From: Linum tenue
Taxonomy: Eukaryota; Streptophyta; Magnoliopsida; Malpighiales; Linaceae
Direction: 5' to 3'
Assembly: GCA_946122785.1 (NCBI GenBank)
Contig: CAMGYJ010000002.1
Coordinates: 20,868,492 to 20,932,491, forward strand
Length of the DNA stretch: 64,000 bases
Part shown: positions 44,811 through 57,998 of the stretch, one piece after another
Layout: each line of letters starts with the position of its first letter
How positions within the stretch are numbered: position 1 is the stretch's first letter
Notes under the pieces: generated by a model
Seen by the model: only the letters and a program-made list of their open reading frames with translations
Databases searched by the model: none
What the model was told of the DNA's origin: nothing
Translations under genes and position numbers: made by a program

Positions 44811-46325
44811 TTTGACATTTTTTGTCCAAAACGGCGTTGGCTAGGCGCTCCCGTTAGCCACATCAGCACATAATGGACTCTATTAACTGAGTCGGACGGA
44901 GACTAACGGAGAGTAACTAAATAAGACATGTTTTACTAATTTGAGTGACCAAATTTGATATTAATTTTCTAGTGACTAAACATGATACGATTTAATAATC
45001 CCAATAATCAAATGTGGTTGTTTTTTATTTTCTTTTATTGCTAGGATTTTAAATATGACATGTTTTATCTCCAGATCTAAAGAGATTAGAAAAAACTTGA
45101 TGCTGAATGTATTGGGCCAAAAAGATACTGGAGTGGGCAAAAGGACCGACCATAAGATAAGAGACCCTGACAGTGGCAATACATTTAAATGGCAAGGTAG
45201 ATGAATGGCTTGCTGTTGTTATCAACGGTAGGACTGTTGAGTTGGCATAACCCTAATCGTTGCAGTACGAAATAGATGGAAGGAATCCAAACGGATACGT
45301 TTGTTGCATGTGGTTAATATGTGGTGTTCATGATCAGGTATGGATCCCATCACCTCGCTTTCACATTGCTTCTTGCAGCTCAAAGCATAGTTCATGCCTC
45401 AAAGTGCACAGATAAGAGAATGCAGTTGAAACTGCATCCTTTGTCAATTTACATGCTCTACCACTGTAAGCATATGACCATTTGAAGTTTGTTTCCGTTG
45501 TCTCCGTAACCGTATGGTCATACGGTTTTTGAGGAGAGACCAGTTTTCGGGAAAATACGGTACATGAACTATGCTGGTTGCAAAAGGAAATTCAACGTGG
45601 ATGGTTACATTTCTTACGTGAAGGGACTTGCAGGTGAATTGAAGAAGAGGAAAGCAGAATCTTAACTCTCCAGAATCGCTAAGGAACTGTGTGGTTGGCC
45701 TTTGGCCTATTTAGTTTGCACCTAAGTTGATAGTTCATCTAATTCCAATGTTTATCGAGTGCATGATCACAAGTATGGCATTCGCGGTTTGGCTGCGAGT
45801 TCTTTGCTCGTGCAACGGCTGTTCATTTCTAGTTGTTGTGGTTCCTAAAGCCAACTCAAGAATCAGCAGGCAAACGAAATTACGCCTAGTTAGTGACTAT
45901 AACCAATTCCATTGAAGAGTCGAAGTAGGCAAACAAATTAGAGGAAAACGAATTAGTGTTGATGAATCAAATCATTATTCCACGAATCAGGAATCACAAG
46001 CATCATCATTTTTCTTTTCTTCTATTGGTTAGTAGCAATATATTTATACACATGAACTCCTCTCTGGAGTTTCAGTACATTGAATTACAATGAAAATTCG
46101 AAGAGAAAAGATGGGATAAGTTACAGCCTGAACATCATGACGAGCTTACGCCGAAATAGAACCATTACAATGAGAATAGGTGGGGGGGAAATCATAGATA
46201 CTGGGCATTTTACATGGGAGGCTAAAGATGAATAATGGTAGATACACAATTGGATTAATCAGTCTAACAGTACAGACACCACGCGAATGATCAATCCTGT
46301 TTCAGCATTTCTATCAGCCATGCTT
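44811..46325. other. Intergenic DNA between the ERF pseudogene and the Sec1 gene
   Basis: No credible ORF. It includes a near-perfect inverted repeat AACCGTATG-gt-CATACGGTT (about 45511-45530). The right part (about 46000-46325) is probably the 3' UTR of the minus-strand Sec1 gene. Confidence 0.4.
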
Positions 46326-49300
46326 TCATATCTCCAGATCGTCCAATGAAAGTTCATTTGCTGTCAAAAGCTTAAGTTTCTGCAGTTTTCCGAACACCGA
46401 GTTAAGAGTCAACATTTGGCAGTTGTACGAGGGGAATCTGAGCATGTCCAAAGGAAATTTACCGTAATGAACTGGGGAGGATCATCAAGACTTGTAGAGC
46501 CTAGCACGACTTCTCTTTGCAGCTTGCTTGTCAGCTTGTGACAAGCACGTAGCTGTGACAAGTGAAGAAAACAAAAAAGAGAGTACAGATTAGATGAAAA
46601 TATGATACGAGTATCAGTAAAATGAAAGATTCGATAGATTGGCCAAGTGTTTTAGATCTTTCAAACCTCAGATCTCGTAGCTCCACCAACGACGAACACA
46701 AATATCCGGCGGCCCATCTTCTTAAAGTCACTGGATGCATGCCTCAGCACCGAATCACTGTATGCAAGGCATGAATTAGATTCCAGCAGAAGGAAAAGCA
46801 AAGGAGATGTTTGTTAAGATCCTGCTTCTGTTTCCTATGGCTATAAGGTTATGAAGAATTTATCAAGGAAAATGAGGAAGACAAAGAAGAGTATATAGAG
46901 GCCACGGTGCAAGTCCACAGCGGACATAACTCCCAAAAAGAAAGGCCTTATGTGGAATAAGGGAAAAATTAACCAAGGAGCAAGCAAAATGCACCCTAAC
47001 CAGAAAACGGTCCACAATCATGAGCAGCACCCAAAACCAGGAACAGCATACAGCAGAGCACGACCAGTAACCACACATAGGCGAATGGAAATTGGCATTT
47101 CACCAACTGCTAGATGATAGTACAAGGATGCATTTGTCATGTTACCTTGAATAACCATCGTCAGAATGCCGAGGGCGAGCCCATGTCGGTGTTCTTCTTG
47201 ATCGCATGGAGTGAGGAGAGCTATTCATTATCGCAGCTGGAGACGTACCGTGAAAGGTTGCACTCGGGTCATTCAGGCACGGGTACTCGTCTTTTGACAA
47301 TTCCCCTTTGCTCAGTTTTTCAACAAGTTCCTGAGAGACAGTGGAAAATTGGTGATAGCTGAACACTTACAAACAAGAGCGACAAGAGTAAGAAAATCAA
47401 ATAGCACCCTAATTGGCGCATACCTCTACCATGGGATAAAACCGTGATAGCTGCCATCCAGTTTCTTCCTGACCAGAACGGTCTTTCCTTGCTGCTCGCT
47501 TCTTCTGAAAAAGATAGGAGAATAAAAAGTGAGACTGAATGCTTCTAAGTTGTGATCTCAACAAGTCAAGAAATATTTCTCACCTTGTTAATATCAAACT
47601 TCAGACTGAAACTAGTAGCTGAGCTTTTCTTAGTCTCTGCTGCACCACCAAGCAATCTCATGTTGTTTACAGCATTCATGTCGTCTTCTGGTAACTTAGC
47701 TAACTGCAAGAGATTCAAGTTAATAAACCAATACAAGCCACCAAGCACACCCACCATGAGAGTAAGTTACCGCAAGATCAGTTTTATACACATCTTCTGT
47801 ACGTGCAGAAACAAAAAGCATATGTGTTTTCTGAATGTAGATAGGATCAGAGAATTTGGAAGGAAATGCATTGTTGAATAAGAAATCCAAGAAAAAGAGG
47901 CTAACCTTCATTAAATCATGTCCCTTCCCCCCCTCAAATTTCTCAGGGTATATTGCTGCAAGAATCATCAACAATCGTAGCTTGTTTTCACGGCTTGCAT
48001 CCTGCACGGGACACTGCAACTATTCAGGGTCGGTGACCAGCTATACTTCTCCACTGAACATCTTTTAGGAAACCTGCTCACCTCATTTGCAGTCAAATAC
48101 TTGATAACATCCTTTGTCCCAGCATCTCCGAATACAAGATCTTGCTCCAACTGTCCGAGGTCTCGAAGCCCAGAGTCCTTGATGATTTGGTTAACTTTTC
48201 CTGCGATCTGCACCATTACAACAAAACCCTTGTGAGAAAACCATATGTAGAAAAAGCTTTAGTATCCGAAGTAAAGGAGCACACCTCTACATGAAGAGAG
48301 AGCTTTTCAATTTGCTCACTGTATTGTGGTAATGCTTGAACCATCCTTTGCAAGTCTCGCGTAGAAAGTTGGCCACCATCTCTGCACAACATCAAAATTT
48401 TAAGCCGAGAAACAGTTTTATCAAAGCCACTAAAAATCTAAAACTACAAACCCAGTTTTTTTGTCAGTATCAAGAACTTTTAACACCAGATGTACACATA
48501 TGCAGAGCCATCAGTAGCAGCAAATTTAAAGATCTAATCCTGATTCAGGGATAAGCATGAATCACGCAGAGCAAGAATCTGACCCACTGTTATAAAACAA
48601 ACGACCAGTGACTCATTAGATAAAAGAAAGCTGTATCCATTATTGTATTGGCATCAACAAAGGAGAAGAGAGTAGAATATAGCACAGCATTGAGACCAGA
48701 GAAGCATATACTTGGTTTTTATTTTAGCATTGCAATCAACACAGCTGAGTAGTCGAACTAGCAACAAATGAGCACCGACAAGCCACTACAAAAGACCCAG
48801 GACAATAATGCACAAGCTGCTTGGATACAAGAATCTTTCTTTTCGCTTCAATCAGCTGTACTGGGATAATATCTCTGTCTGCAATATGAAGCTACTTCGG
48901 TAGTAGTAGGAGTTTTGACAAGAATTCTGCACCAACCTTGAACCATGTTGGATCTGTGCAGCTTTGTTTTTGGCTACAAAATTTGTCATCTTGTCGTGCA
49001 ACCGCACACTGGCCTGCACAGGCAAACAGGTACAAAGATGATTTACTGTGAATCTAAACAATCACAAACAGTATAACCACCAACTTACATCTGCAATATG
49101 TGCATGGCGAAGCTCGACCCACACAGGATCATGTTCCTCTAATAGGACCTCCTTTTTCTCAGGCGGAGCACCCGATTTGCTGGGAACCTAAACAGTGAAC
49201 CCTTAAGAATTAATGCCTCAACTTGTTTTTACTATAATAATACGAATTTTAGTAAGAATGCAGACTCATATGCTGTCATAAAATACCTCATGGACATATT

Positions 49301-52300
49301 TGTTGCCTTCCATATTTAATAGATCATGGCAGATTGCATCATATGTCCACTCATGAATGACGGGAGCAATCTAGCACCACGAAAAGACTGTATCAACATA
49401 TAGCAAAACAATGGTATGGGGGAATAATAACCTCAGGTGACAATAAATATTTAGACCTGATCCACAGATCTATCAAGGATGAGCAAGTCGCAAGTTTCGG
49501 TCTGAGGGAACTGTTCAATCTTTTGTTTGTACTGTGAGATTCGGTCCCAGACTCTAGCAGCAAGTTTTGTGGTAATAAGATCACGAGAAGTCGTCATCGT
49601 CGTCACATCAAGTGACTTGGCAGCACGATATCGCACGTAGGGAAATTCCTATAAGTTTGACAGATGTATGAGTCAATATATCACTGAAGCATCATAAGTA
49701 ACCGAGAAAACACTCTTCCACATACCCTTAGTGAAGCAAAAACCGAGGCTATCCGAGTACCAATGACACTCAAAACTGCGTCACTTCTTCGAGAATCTTC
49801 TTCATCCCCAAAAAGCTCTTCTAAAGCCCTTTCATGGTCGGTTAGGAAACCCTGTATCAAGAACATGGATTGAAGAATAGATCTCCAATGTGAACTCAGA
49901 AGAAAAATAAGGGGAAAAGAGAGATAGGAAACAATTATGAGACTAGAGGGAGTACAAGCCAGAATACACATGGGTATAGGTGACTACATGGGTCCACAAG
50001 CGTAGTAACATGATCTCAAGTTTGATTAAGACATTAAACCCCGCTCTGTAAAGTGTTTGCAGAAGAATCTTAATGTGACTGTTTTCTGTTTTGTTTCAAA
50101 TAAAGTATTCAGCTTTTATTCTAAATAAAACTCATATTCCCACAAAAAAATGCAAGGCTCAGCAACATGAATGCCAGAAGATTCTTTATGCCTCATCAGT
50201 TACGCAAATATAACTCTAAGTCTCTAAGCATGTTTTTCAAAGCATTAGTCGCACTTACCACTGATCAAGAATTGAAAAATCAAATATATTGACACAACAC
50301 TAAGATAGCATAAAGGCTCCAGACTATATTAAAAAACCCAATAATTAAGAAAATTACAGAAATTCATTTGTGATGTATGACAAACGCAACTACTAGAAGA
50401 AGTGCACAAACGTACCTGGCTATCTATAGCAAAATACTCCAAATTCATCTGCACACAACGTTTAAATTTAGTAACCACTTGAAACAATACATGCAAGCTG
50501 ACAACAAATTGCTCTGGAACACAAGTGAATCAATCAAAAGATCGACTAGTCAAGGTAAGAAAAGTATACCTCTCTCAACGCACCTATCCGAGGTAACACA
50601 GTGCCCTCCCTTTTGATATGTGTCACCAAATCCCGGGAGACAGGTGAGCTAAAGAAGACATATGCCCTTCAAAAGGCAGAAAATAAAATAACTCTTGAGT
50701 GGCTAGTCCTGGGAATGTATGAACTTTCACAAATTAGCTTAAATGGTCCAGGAATATAACGAAAATAAATTTACATACTTCTTGTATAAGGGGGATTTCC
50801 CAGACATGTCTGACAAGAACATGACAATGCTGCAATACAGAAAACAGAAATCGCCAACACAAACTAATCATTCTAATGCCTGGAAAACAAAGAGACAAGC
50901 TAAAATATAAAGGCAACGGTGTTCAGGAGCACAAAAAGAGCAGTTGCGATTCAACCAAGGAACATTACTTCTCTTTAGTCGGTTGGATGAAGTATATCGC
51001 ATCCATGGAGGGTAATGGCTGTCTTCTTTTGTATATATCCTCCACCACTACAGACCGAAAACATGAAACAGTTGAATTTAATAAATTATTATTATTATGG
51101 TAGTCATACTAAGTTAAAAGTTCAGATCCGATGTAGCTTGAAGCTGAACTTTCAACATAATTAACATACAGATAAACCAATGACAATATATGTTTAAGAA
51201 AACTTTCACATTAAGCAAAAATATTGCTCCAGATCTTGGTTAGTCCTCAATGAGCATATAACAATATGAATATGTCTCACTAAATAGCATGAACCTTTAT
51301 TGACATATTTTTCAGGCATGCTTTAATTTTGGACGAGTCTTCCAAATTCTTACACGAAACTCCTTCCTGCGTGATGTCGGCCATCTTGCATGCGTAAGAC
51401 ATTATCTTGACAGTTAGTTTATCCATGATGAGTACCTACATTAAACATGGTCAAGGAGCAAGGAGATAAGGAGAAACCAAATATTCACAATTTAAACAAA
51501 TATGGAAACAACATGACTAAGCCATTTGGGATTTGTGGGGGTTAAATGCAAAGCGAGTCCATTCAAGTAAACGATATCTCCAAGAAGCACACTTAGACTG
51601 GGAAATACAAGAAGAATAGAGTGCTAAAAAATCCCCAGGAGCACAGTTTTTCATCAGTGCTTCACCTAAACCCCATCCAGCATGCAAGGATTCTCTGGGA
51701 AGCAACAATCAGGTGGAACTTTTGGCGACCAATAATCAAAAAGTAACACTTTGAAAACAAACAGACAGTACTGACAATATTAGCACAAAGAGCATACTGC
51801 CACGTCAAAACCAGTCAGCAAACATGTTCATGTTATTCCACAAGTCTGGAGGCACTGATTTGGTTATTGCAAAGCAAGGTAGCTTCTAAAAGCAACACGT
51901 TATTAAAGTATGGTACATTAATTGTCGACAAAGAGCTCAATTGCAGAGCCATGATATGTAACTGCAGAAAGCTTTAAGAGCTTTGATCGATAAGTTAGAA
52001 ATACCTTCCAGGTTGACCTTGAGTCCCCTGCCTTTGCCGAGCGCAACATTTCTTGTAACAAACCTGAATTTGCAAATGGAAAACGTGAAGTTACTGGATA
52101 AGGAAGAAAACATGTTACCTTCTATATAATGACAAATAAAGTGGATATTTCAAAGATGAAAAGATCACTGCAAAACAACAATGCCCTGTTAATGCTACCA
52201 GACCAAACCTTTCTGCCTATAGGATATCCATCATGACTACCTCATATTGACTGGAATTTCCACAATCACTAGTTCCCGATTCCCGGTTCAGCCTAGGCTA

Positions 52301-53832
52301 CTAGCTTTCCACAAGTCATCAAACCACACAGAAAATTTTAGGCACTGCGTCGTCACAAGCAACAGCATCAAACTCCGGCCAATTAAGCATGGGTGGGGGG
52401 GGGGGGGGGGGGATAGAGAAACATAACCACCGTTGAATAGAGGATTTTATTAGACCATGTTTTAGATCTTCCTACCAGTGAAACAGCTGAAAACGTCTAG
52501 TATATAATTCTAAACTCAAACAAAGACCAATTTCATTTGCCTAAAACCAAGCAAGACCATTCGAAAGCTGTAACTTTCAAGTACAGAAGTTTTTTAAGCT
52601 CAACCACTTTTGCAACAAACTTCAATCCCTGCAACTAGATCATCAAACTTAGACCATACTGTCTTGCAGAGGAGAAGAACTAGCATTTTTTACATATGGT
52701 TGCGACATCACTAAATTACATTGAGGATATACACAACGCCTTGTAGAACTTCTAGTCAATAAGTTATTCTTGAGGAGATACATCAATGCGTTGTAGAAGT
52801 TCTAATCAGATAATAGCCAACTATCAAAAGATGTTGCAGAAATCAAATCTAACTGTTTCATATTCCTCCTAATTCAATCCTAACGCTCCAAATGGAATGC
52901 CATAGATCATTATTGGTAACCAATGGTTCTACTACCACGTCACTCATCACCAAAGTACTATGCATCAGCATACAAATAGGTATAACCTGGACTGCATATA
53001 CTACTTGCCAACTCAGTCACTGTGCCACCAACTATTCGATAATCTACCAAAAGAGAATTTGCATCTTCAACGCCCTAACATCTCACCTAATCTCAATATT
53101 TCCGTAAGAGTCAAAACTCTAACCTGCAGTGTTCGTCAGTAATCACATTTTCTCGTGGGCTCTAATAAGACCAACATTCTCAGACCTATAGTTATGAGTA
53201 CCCACTTCTAACTGATCTAGCCTCAAAGCATAGACTAATAGAAGACAATGGCAGTAGTAGAAGCAGCATTAACCCCATAAGATGCTTAACCATTAAAATC
53301 GGCCTAACATGCTATTCCTTGCTATGTAAGATTGGACCTTTGGTCCATCAATTCCGAATTACAGAAAACTAAGGGTGCTCTTTCTACCAAAAAAAAAAAA
53401 CTAAGGGTGCTCCAATTTCTAAGGATGAGCCAATATCCCGTGTCCCAATAAGCTGCTGAAGGTGAAATAAGAAGTTCATAATCTAAGAAGCAGCACCTCC
53501 AATCAGCAATCACACCGCTTAAGCATTATCAACTACCCCATTACATTACTAGAGTGCGACTTCTGCTCGAATGACTCCAATAAGAACTGGGCTACCACCC
53601 AATTGAACCCTTAACTCCATCAAATAGAGCAGAAACCGGAGCGCGGAATTGCCACCCACTCCAACCCAATTGAAACCGTAACTGATTCCAAATGCCGCTA
53701 TGTCTATGCTCGGATATGTTAAAATATGCAGAACCAGGGACGGGGATTGAACTTACGCTCGCGAGTGACTTGCTTAAAATTCTTATAGTCGGCACCGTAG
53801 GAGGAGGAGGAATCGGAGTCGGAGAATGACAT
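46326..53832 (-). CDS. KEU: Sec1/Munc18 protein, KEULE/SEC1 type, 21 exons, 664 aa
   Basis: Coding exons in order: 53757-53832, 52005-52063, 51354-51435, 50969-51047, 50779-50829, 50570-50666, 50416-50448, 49726-49851, 49457-49648, 49287-49370, 49089-49187, 48937-49013, 48285-48381, 48082-48207, 47906-48001, 47584-47703, 47424-47504, 47146-47330, 46667-46757, 46463-46552, 46326-46379. All introns are GT-AG, phases agree, and the 1995 nt are open. SM proteins bind syntaxins and drive SNARE fusion; KEULE acts with KNOLLE at the cell plate during cytokinesis. Start [11 protein letters not shown], then [81 protein letters not shown] and [13 protein letters not shown] span the whole Sec1 fold. Length fits KEULE (about 666). 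Orthology to KEULE versus SEC1A/SEC1B cannot be decided by eye; synteny favours SEC1B. Intron 1 is 1693 bp. Confidence 0.96.
52395..52412. repeat. Poly-G tract in intron 1 of the Sec1 gene
   Basis: 18 consecutive G on the plus strand (C on the transcript strand), preceded by 'gggt'. Length may be uncertain because such runs are hard to sequence. Confidence 0.9.
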
Positions 53833-54000
53833 CGTTGCCGGTCAAGTCGGCTTCAATGCTGCAAAGGATTATCCCGCCGGGCGGACGATCGGGTGGATTC
53901 GCAAGAGGGAGGGACGGAACGTGCAGTGATCGAAGTAGAGAGAGAGAGAGAGAGAGAGAGAGGGATCAAAAATTGAAAAGTAAATAGGGGGGACGGAGAC
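53833..54000 (-). promoter_or_regulatory. 5' UTR/promoter region of the Sec1 gene with a (CT)13 run
   Basis: Directly upstream of the ATG. An uninterrupted (AG)13 at 53937-53962 reads (CT)13 on the transcript strand, a frequent feature of plant 5' leaders and core promoters. No clear TATA box was seen. Confidence 0.5.
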
Positions 54001-54180
54001 GAGGGTGAAGGACAGAAGAAAATGAAAGGAAATTATTTGTACTTTTAATCCATTAAAAATTCTGCCGTCGGCAAACGGATAAAGAAATGGGGGATTGGAT
54101 ATTACGTGGCTTAACCAGGTAATCCCAGCTATTTGGCTTTTGTCAATTAGAGGCTTTCTCTTGTTTGGACCTTTTTTCTA

Positions 54181-54502
54181 GTCGTTTGGAAGTTGCGAAT
54201 TGTTTTGTTGAGATTGTCATTATGCATGTATTGTTTACAATGCATCATTTTCTTATTTTTTTTAGTGATGTGACAGAAACTATCACTCATTTTGAGTGAT
54301 TGTTATATCTCAACTTTTAGTTGTGATTGTTGAGATAGTTGAGTTGAGATTGTTTTGTCTCACCTTTTAGCTGATGCGACATACACAATCACAGATACCA
54401 AACGTTGTATTCTACAATGCATCAAATTCGACAATACATGTATAATATTATACATGCATTCTCAACAATACATCTATTTAACAATCGCAACTTCCAAACA
54501 AC
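54181..54502. mobile_element. Small TIR element (Tourist/Harbinger-like MITE)
   Basis: Inverted ends GTCGTTTGGAAGTTGCGA (54181) and its complement with small changes, ending at 54502. 322 bp and AT-rich, with internal inverted stretches. The flanks CTA and CTT do not form an exact 3-bp duplication, so the superfamily is a guess from the GTTTGG-type end. Confidence 0.6.
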
Positions 54503-55188
54503 CTTAGAATCGTATTTATCAAAGTTTTACCAATAAAACGAGGACATAACAGAGACATTGGAACGAGATCGATTGCATGTAATTATTGAAAAATACACAC
54601 ACGTTTCGAAGACATTCAGCAACGGAATAAGTCAGATATGTATATGTACATGATCGAAACCGGTCAAATTAAAAATAAATAATGTGTGCTGGTCAACAGA
54701 TGTTGAACCAACGATAAAGGTTTTTTTTTTTTTTTGCTACGATATGAGCAAACCTTGGTACCTTAACGACATGGACAATGTCATGATTCTTTTCCTTAAA
54801 ATGATCAAAATCATGAATTACTCATGCTGAAATTGAATTAGAGAAGCAAACCCTTGTAGAAATAATAGCAGTTCAGCACAAAAGAGCGTAAAAGCCTCCA
54901 CCGGATATACAACTAATCTTGCAAAATAAAAAACAAAAAGGCAAAAACAACCAGGCCCACATGACCTCCCATCTCTGGCGTTGACACTATTACTTGATCA
55001 GCCTGAAACTCTCCCGACTACAGCAAGCTATGAAGTCCCATTGCAATTTTGCAAAAACTAAAAGACAAAATGGCCCACCACAGAGCTCCAGATGGGAACC
55101 ATGAGCTAGCACTCTGCGCTCTGCGCACAAGAATAAACTAGAATTGCATAAAATCAAGTATTAAAAGATCATTTATGTATAGAGCAAG
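54503..55188. other. AT-rich intergenic DNA
   Basis: No gene is seen. There is a poly-T run at 54721-54736. The right edge (55189-55203) is the LINE 2 target duplication. Confidence 0.4.
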
Positions 55189-55247
55189 ACAAAACATGTA
55201 TACGAGGGTTTCATTTTGAAAAAAGGGTTTCATTTTGAAAAAAAAAA

Positions 55248-57998
55248 ATGAGAGGAGCTCTCTCCTCTCTCTTCGAATGGCTATGCTGGTTTCGAGGCTA
55301 TCTACTGAAATTCCTTTCCTCCTTCTTCCTGACCAGCTTGCGGAATCAAAATAGAGATTGGATAAACCCTACTGGGGGTAGTTGCGCCGGCGGGATCGTT
55401 CAGGGAAGTGAGGTGAAAGGTGGGAAGAGGTGGACGGAAAGTAAAAAACCTGTGGCCACTCCTTTCCCCCATCGAGAGGATCGCTGCCCTATTTGGAGAT
55501 TCAGTAAACGAAAATGTGCACTGCTACGAGAGGATCTGAATCCCTCGGGTGATTATTATTTATCAAACCCTAAACCTGTGAGAAAACACAGAGTTGCTCG
55601 ATTACGAGAATGGAGATTCTCGCTCCCTCCATCATCGGATCTGGTAGGTGATGAATCGATGTTATCCAAACCTGATGAGTGTATGGTTGGGGTTAGTAGT
55701 CCCCTGTGGAGAGCTGACGTTCAGCTTGGACAGGGCGTTCGAGACTATGTCTTGGAAGCGGCAGAAACTCGTTCGTTGGTGATTCACCGGCCAATGCGAG
55801 ATTCTCTTGCAGCTGCCACTGGAGGGTTGGCCGCCGAACCCACGTGCACAATCACATGTGCCGTGTCCCCTCAATCCCGTGATATGGGGGATAATGATAC
55901 TTTGGTTATTGGATTGGGATTCTACCGGCCGATTCTCTTGGGAGTGGTAGGAGGTTACCGATGTAACAAAATCCAACGGGATAAATCAGCTCGGGAATCC
56001 AAACCGTGTGAAAATCCTAATCCTACTTGTACTCAACCTCTGGCTACAAACATGTCGCTGAGATTTGGGTGTCTCCGAGGCTCAGGGCCTTTATATATAC
56101 CCTCCTTACCTGGCCTGATTAGTTCACCTAATCATAAGCTTCGACGCACGAGAGAGCCTAATGCTATCGGTGCTCTTCCCATTGTGCCTTCGTCTCGAAG
56201 CTGCTCAGGTATATTGGGTCATTTAAATCTTCCCCTGCCTCCTTCTTCTATTCACGCTACTATTTATAAAAGTGCACCTGTCATGAAGTCTCGTTCTATC
56301 CCTCCCATGCATGGTACAGCCTCAGTGGACGAGACGCTAGGGTGTATGTTGATTGATTTTAACATGAGCTCACTGCCTACTTGTCAGGTGTTGTGCACGA
56401 TGGCTCATGTGGCAGAAGGTCAAGTGGTCCAATTCTCCCTTGAGGAGGTGCAATCGAACAAATTTCGAGCTTCGAGATCCCTAATTGGTCGGCTATTCAC
56501 CAATGATCAAATCACCACTACGGAACTACGCGAGGGCCTGCTGGAGGCCTGGAAGATCCGTGGATTCCTCAAAGTTTTGAAAGCGAAGCATGGGCTATTC
56601 GAGATCGTCCTCCCTAACGAGGAAGCAAAAAAATGGGCTCTATCTCGAAACCCATGGATCATCAATGATCGATTGCTTATTCTTCGACCTTGGGCTCCTG
56701 CTATCTCCCAAGGAACCTTTGAGGAGATGGCTAAAGCACCGTTTCGGATCCAGTTATGGGGGGTACAGGAGGATTGCTGTACCAAAATTTTTGGACAGAA
56801 AATTGTAGCTGCGACGATTGGTAAAGTTCTGGAATCGGGAGTTTTTGCTTGCAAAGACACCGGGGCGCATTTTATAAAAGTTAATACTATTGTTGGCTTC
56901 TCCCAACCTCTCCGATCGCACTCAATCGCCCTCCTAAGATTCGACTTGGACAGGGGTGGCCGAACCAGTCGGAGACAAAAAAAAAATGGTGGGGCTGTGC
57001 TGGGTCCCCCTGCTATTGTTTCGACGACCCAGTCCCAACATGCTGCAGCAGTTCGGATGGCCCCGGTTCCGCAGTCGAGCGGGGATCAATCCGCCGTGAT
57101 CCATGAACAGACGAGGCGACGCCAACTTTTACTCGAAGAAGATTCTGACGACGACATGATGGATGCGGTCCAGCCGGATGCTAAGGCTCCCATGCAGCAG
57201 CCCATGCAGAAGGAGGTCTTGGTGGAGCCGGTGAGTCTGCCTCGTCCGAATCCTGCTGGGGTGGACCACTCGGGGAAGAGGAGACCCCGGCGCACCAAAA
57301 AGCAGTCTATTCCCAAAGTATTGGAGGAGGGTGTTGTCCGTGCGGAGCTAGCTGCTGAAGCGGTCCCTGTTAAGCCCCAAATAGCGTCCTCGCATGGCAA
57401 TCGGAAGTTAAGGAAAGCTAAACCTCGGGTGGAACATAAATCCCATGAGCCTGGGACTTCCTCACCAGTAGGGGGCTCCTCGAAGATTCTGCTCGTGATA
57501 CTGAGGCAATGATGAAGCCGGTTATAGCTAGCCACCATGTGCCGAATGGTGGTATGGCCAAAAGCGGTGGTGGATAATGGGTCGGAGGAATCCTTGTCGG
57601 GTGAGGAATCTCATTGCTTTGTGATAAAGAAGAGAACCCCATCGGCTGCATCGCAAAAGAATGGCCCTCCCCCCAAAGGTCGAGTGAGCCAAGTGGTGGC
57701 AGCGTTTGAAGCAGGCTTGACCATTACTGATGAGATGGTAGCTCCGCCGCTGACCGGAGAGACAGGAGTTATAGCCGGTGCTGGAGAAAATAGCCCTGCT
57801 GGGTTGGCTGCTGGGATACTGGATGAGTATGGTACCAATTTGGCCAACCCACCCTCAGGGTTGAATAAACGGCCTTTGGAGGAAATTGAGGGGGAGGTGG
57901 GTACCCCACCGACGCCAAAGAAACAATTTGTGGAAATCGCTGAAAATCTTGAGAAGGTGGAGGAAGCCGGCCTAGAGTGGCCCCAACCAGATAAATGA
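55248..57998 (+). pseudogene. LINE 2 ORF1 (DUF4283 protein), nearly intact
   Basis: Open from the ATG at 55248 to a stop at 57512; the same frame is open again from 57537 to 57998. Between them the neighbouring frame is open, so two compensating frame slips (near 57480 and 57570) probably interrupt an ORF of about 916 codons. Residues 1-370 are long and variable. The DUF4283 region is at about 380-510 (IRGFLKVLKAKHGLFEIVL; WIINDRLLILRPWAP). Basic clusters (RRPRRTKK) follow. No clear CCHC knuckle was seen. The stop overlaps the ORF2 start as ATGA (57995-57998). Confidence 0.8.

Noticed and set aside
45511..45530. Short inverted repeat AACCGTATG/CATACGGTT
   Set aside because: Isolated, with no T-run or neighbouring gene signal; could be chance.
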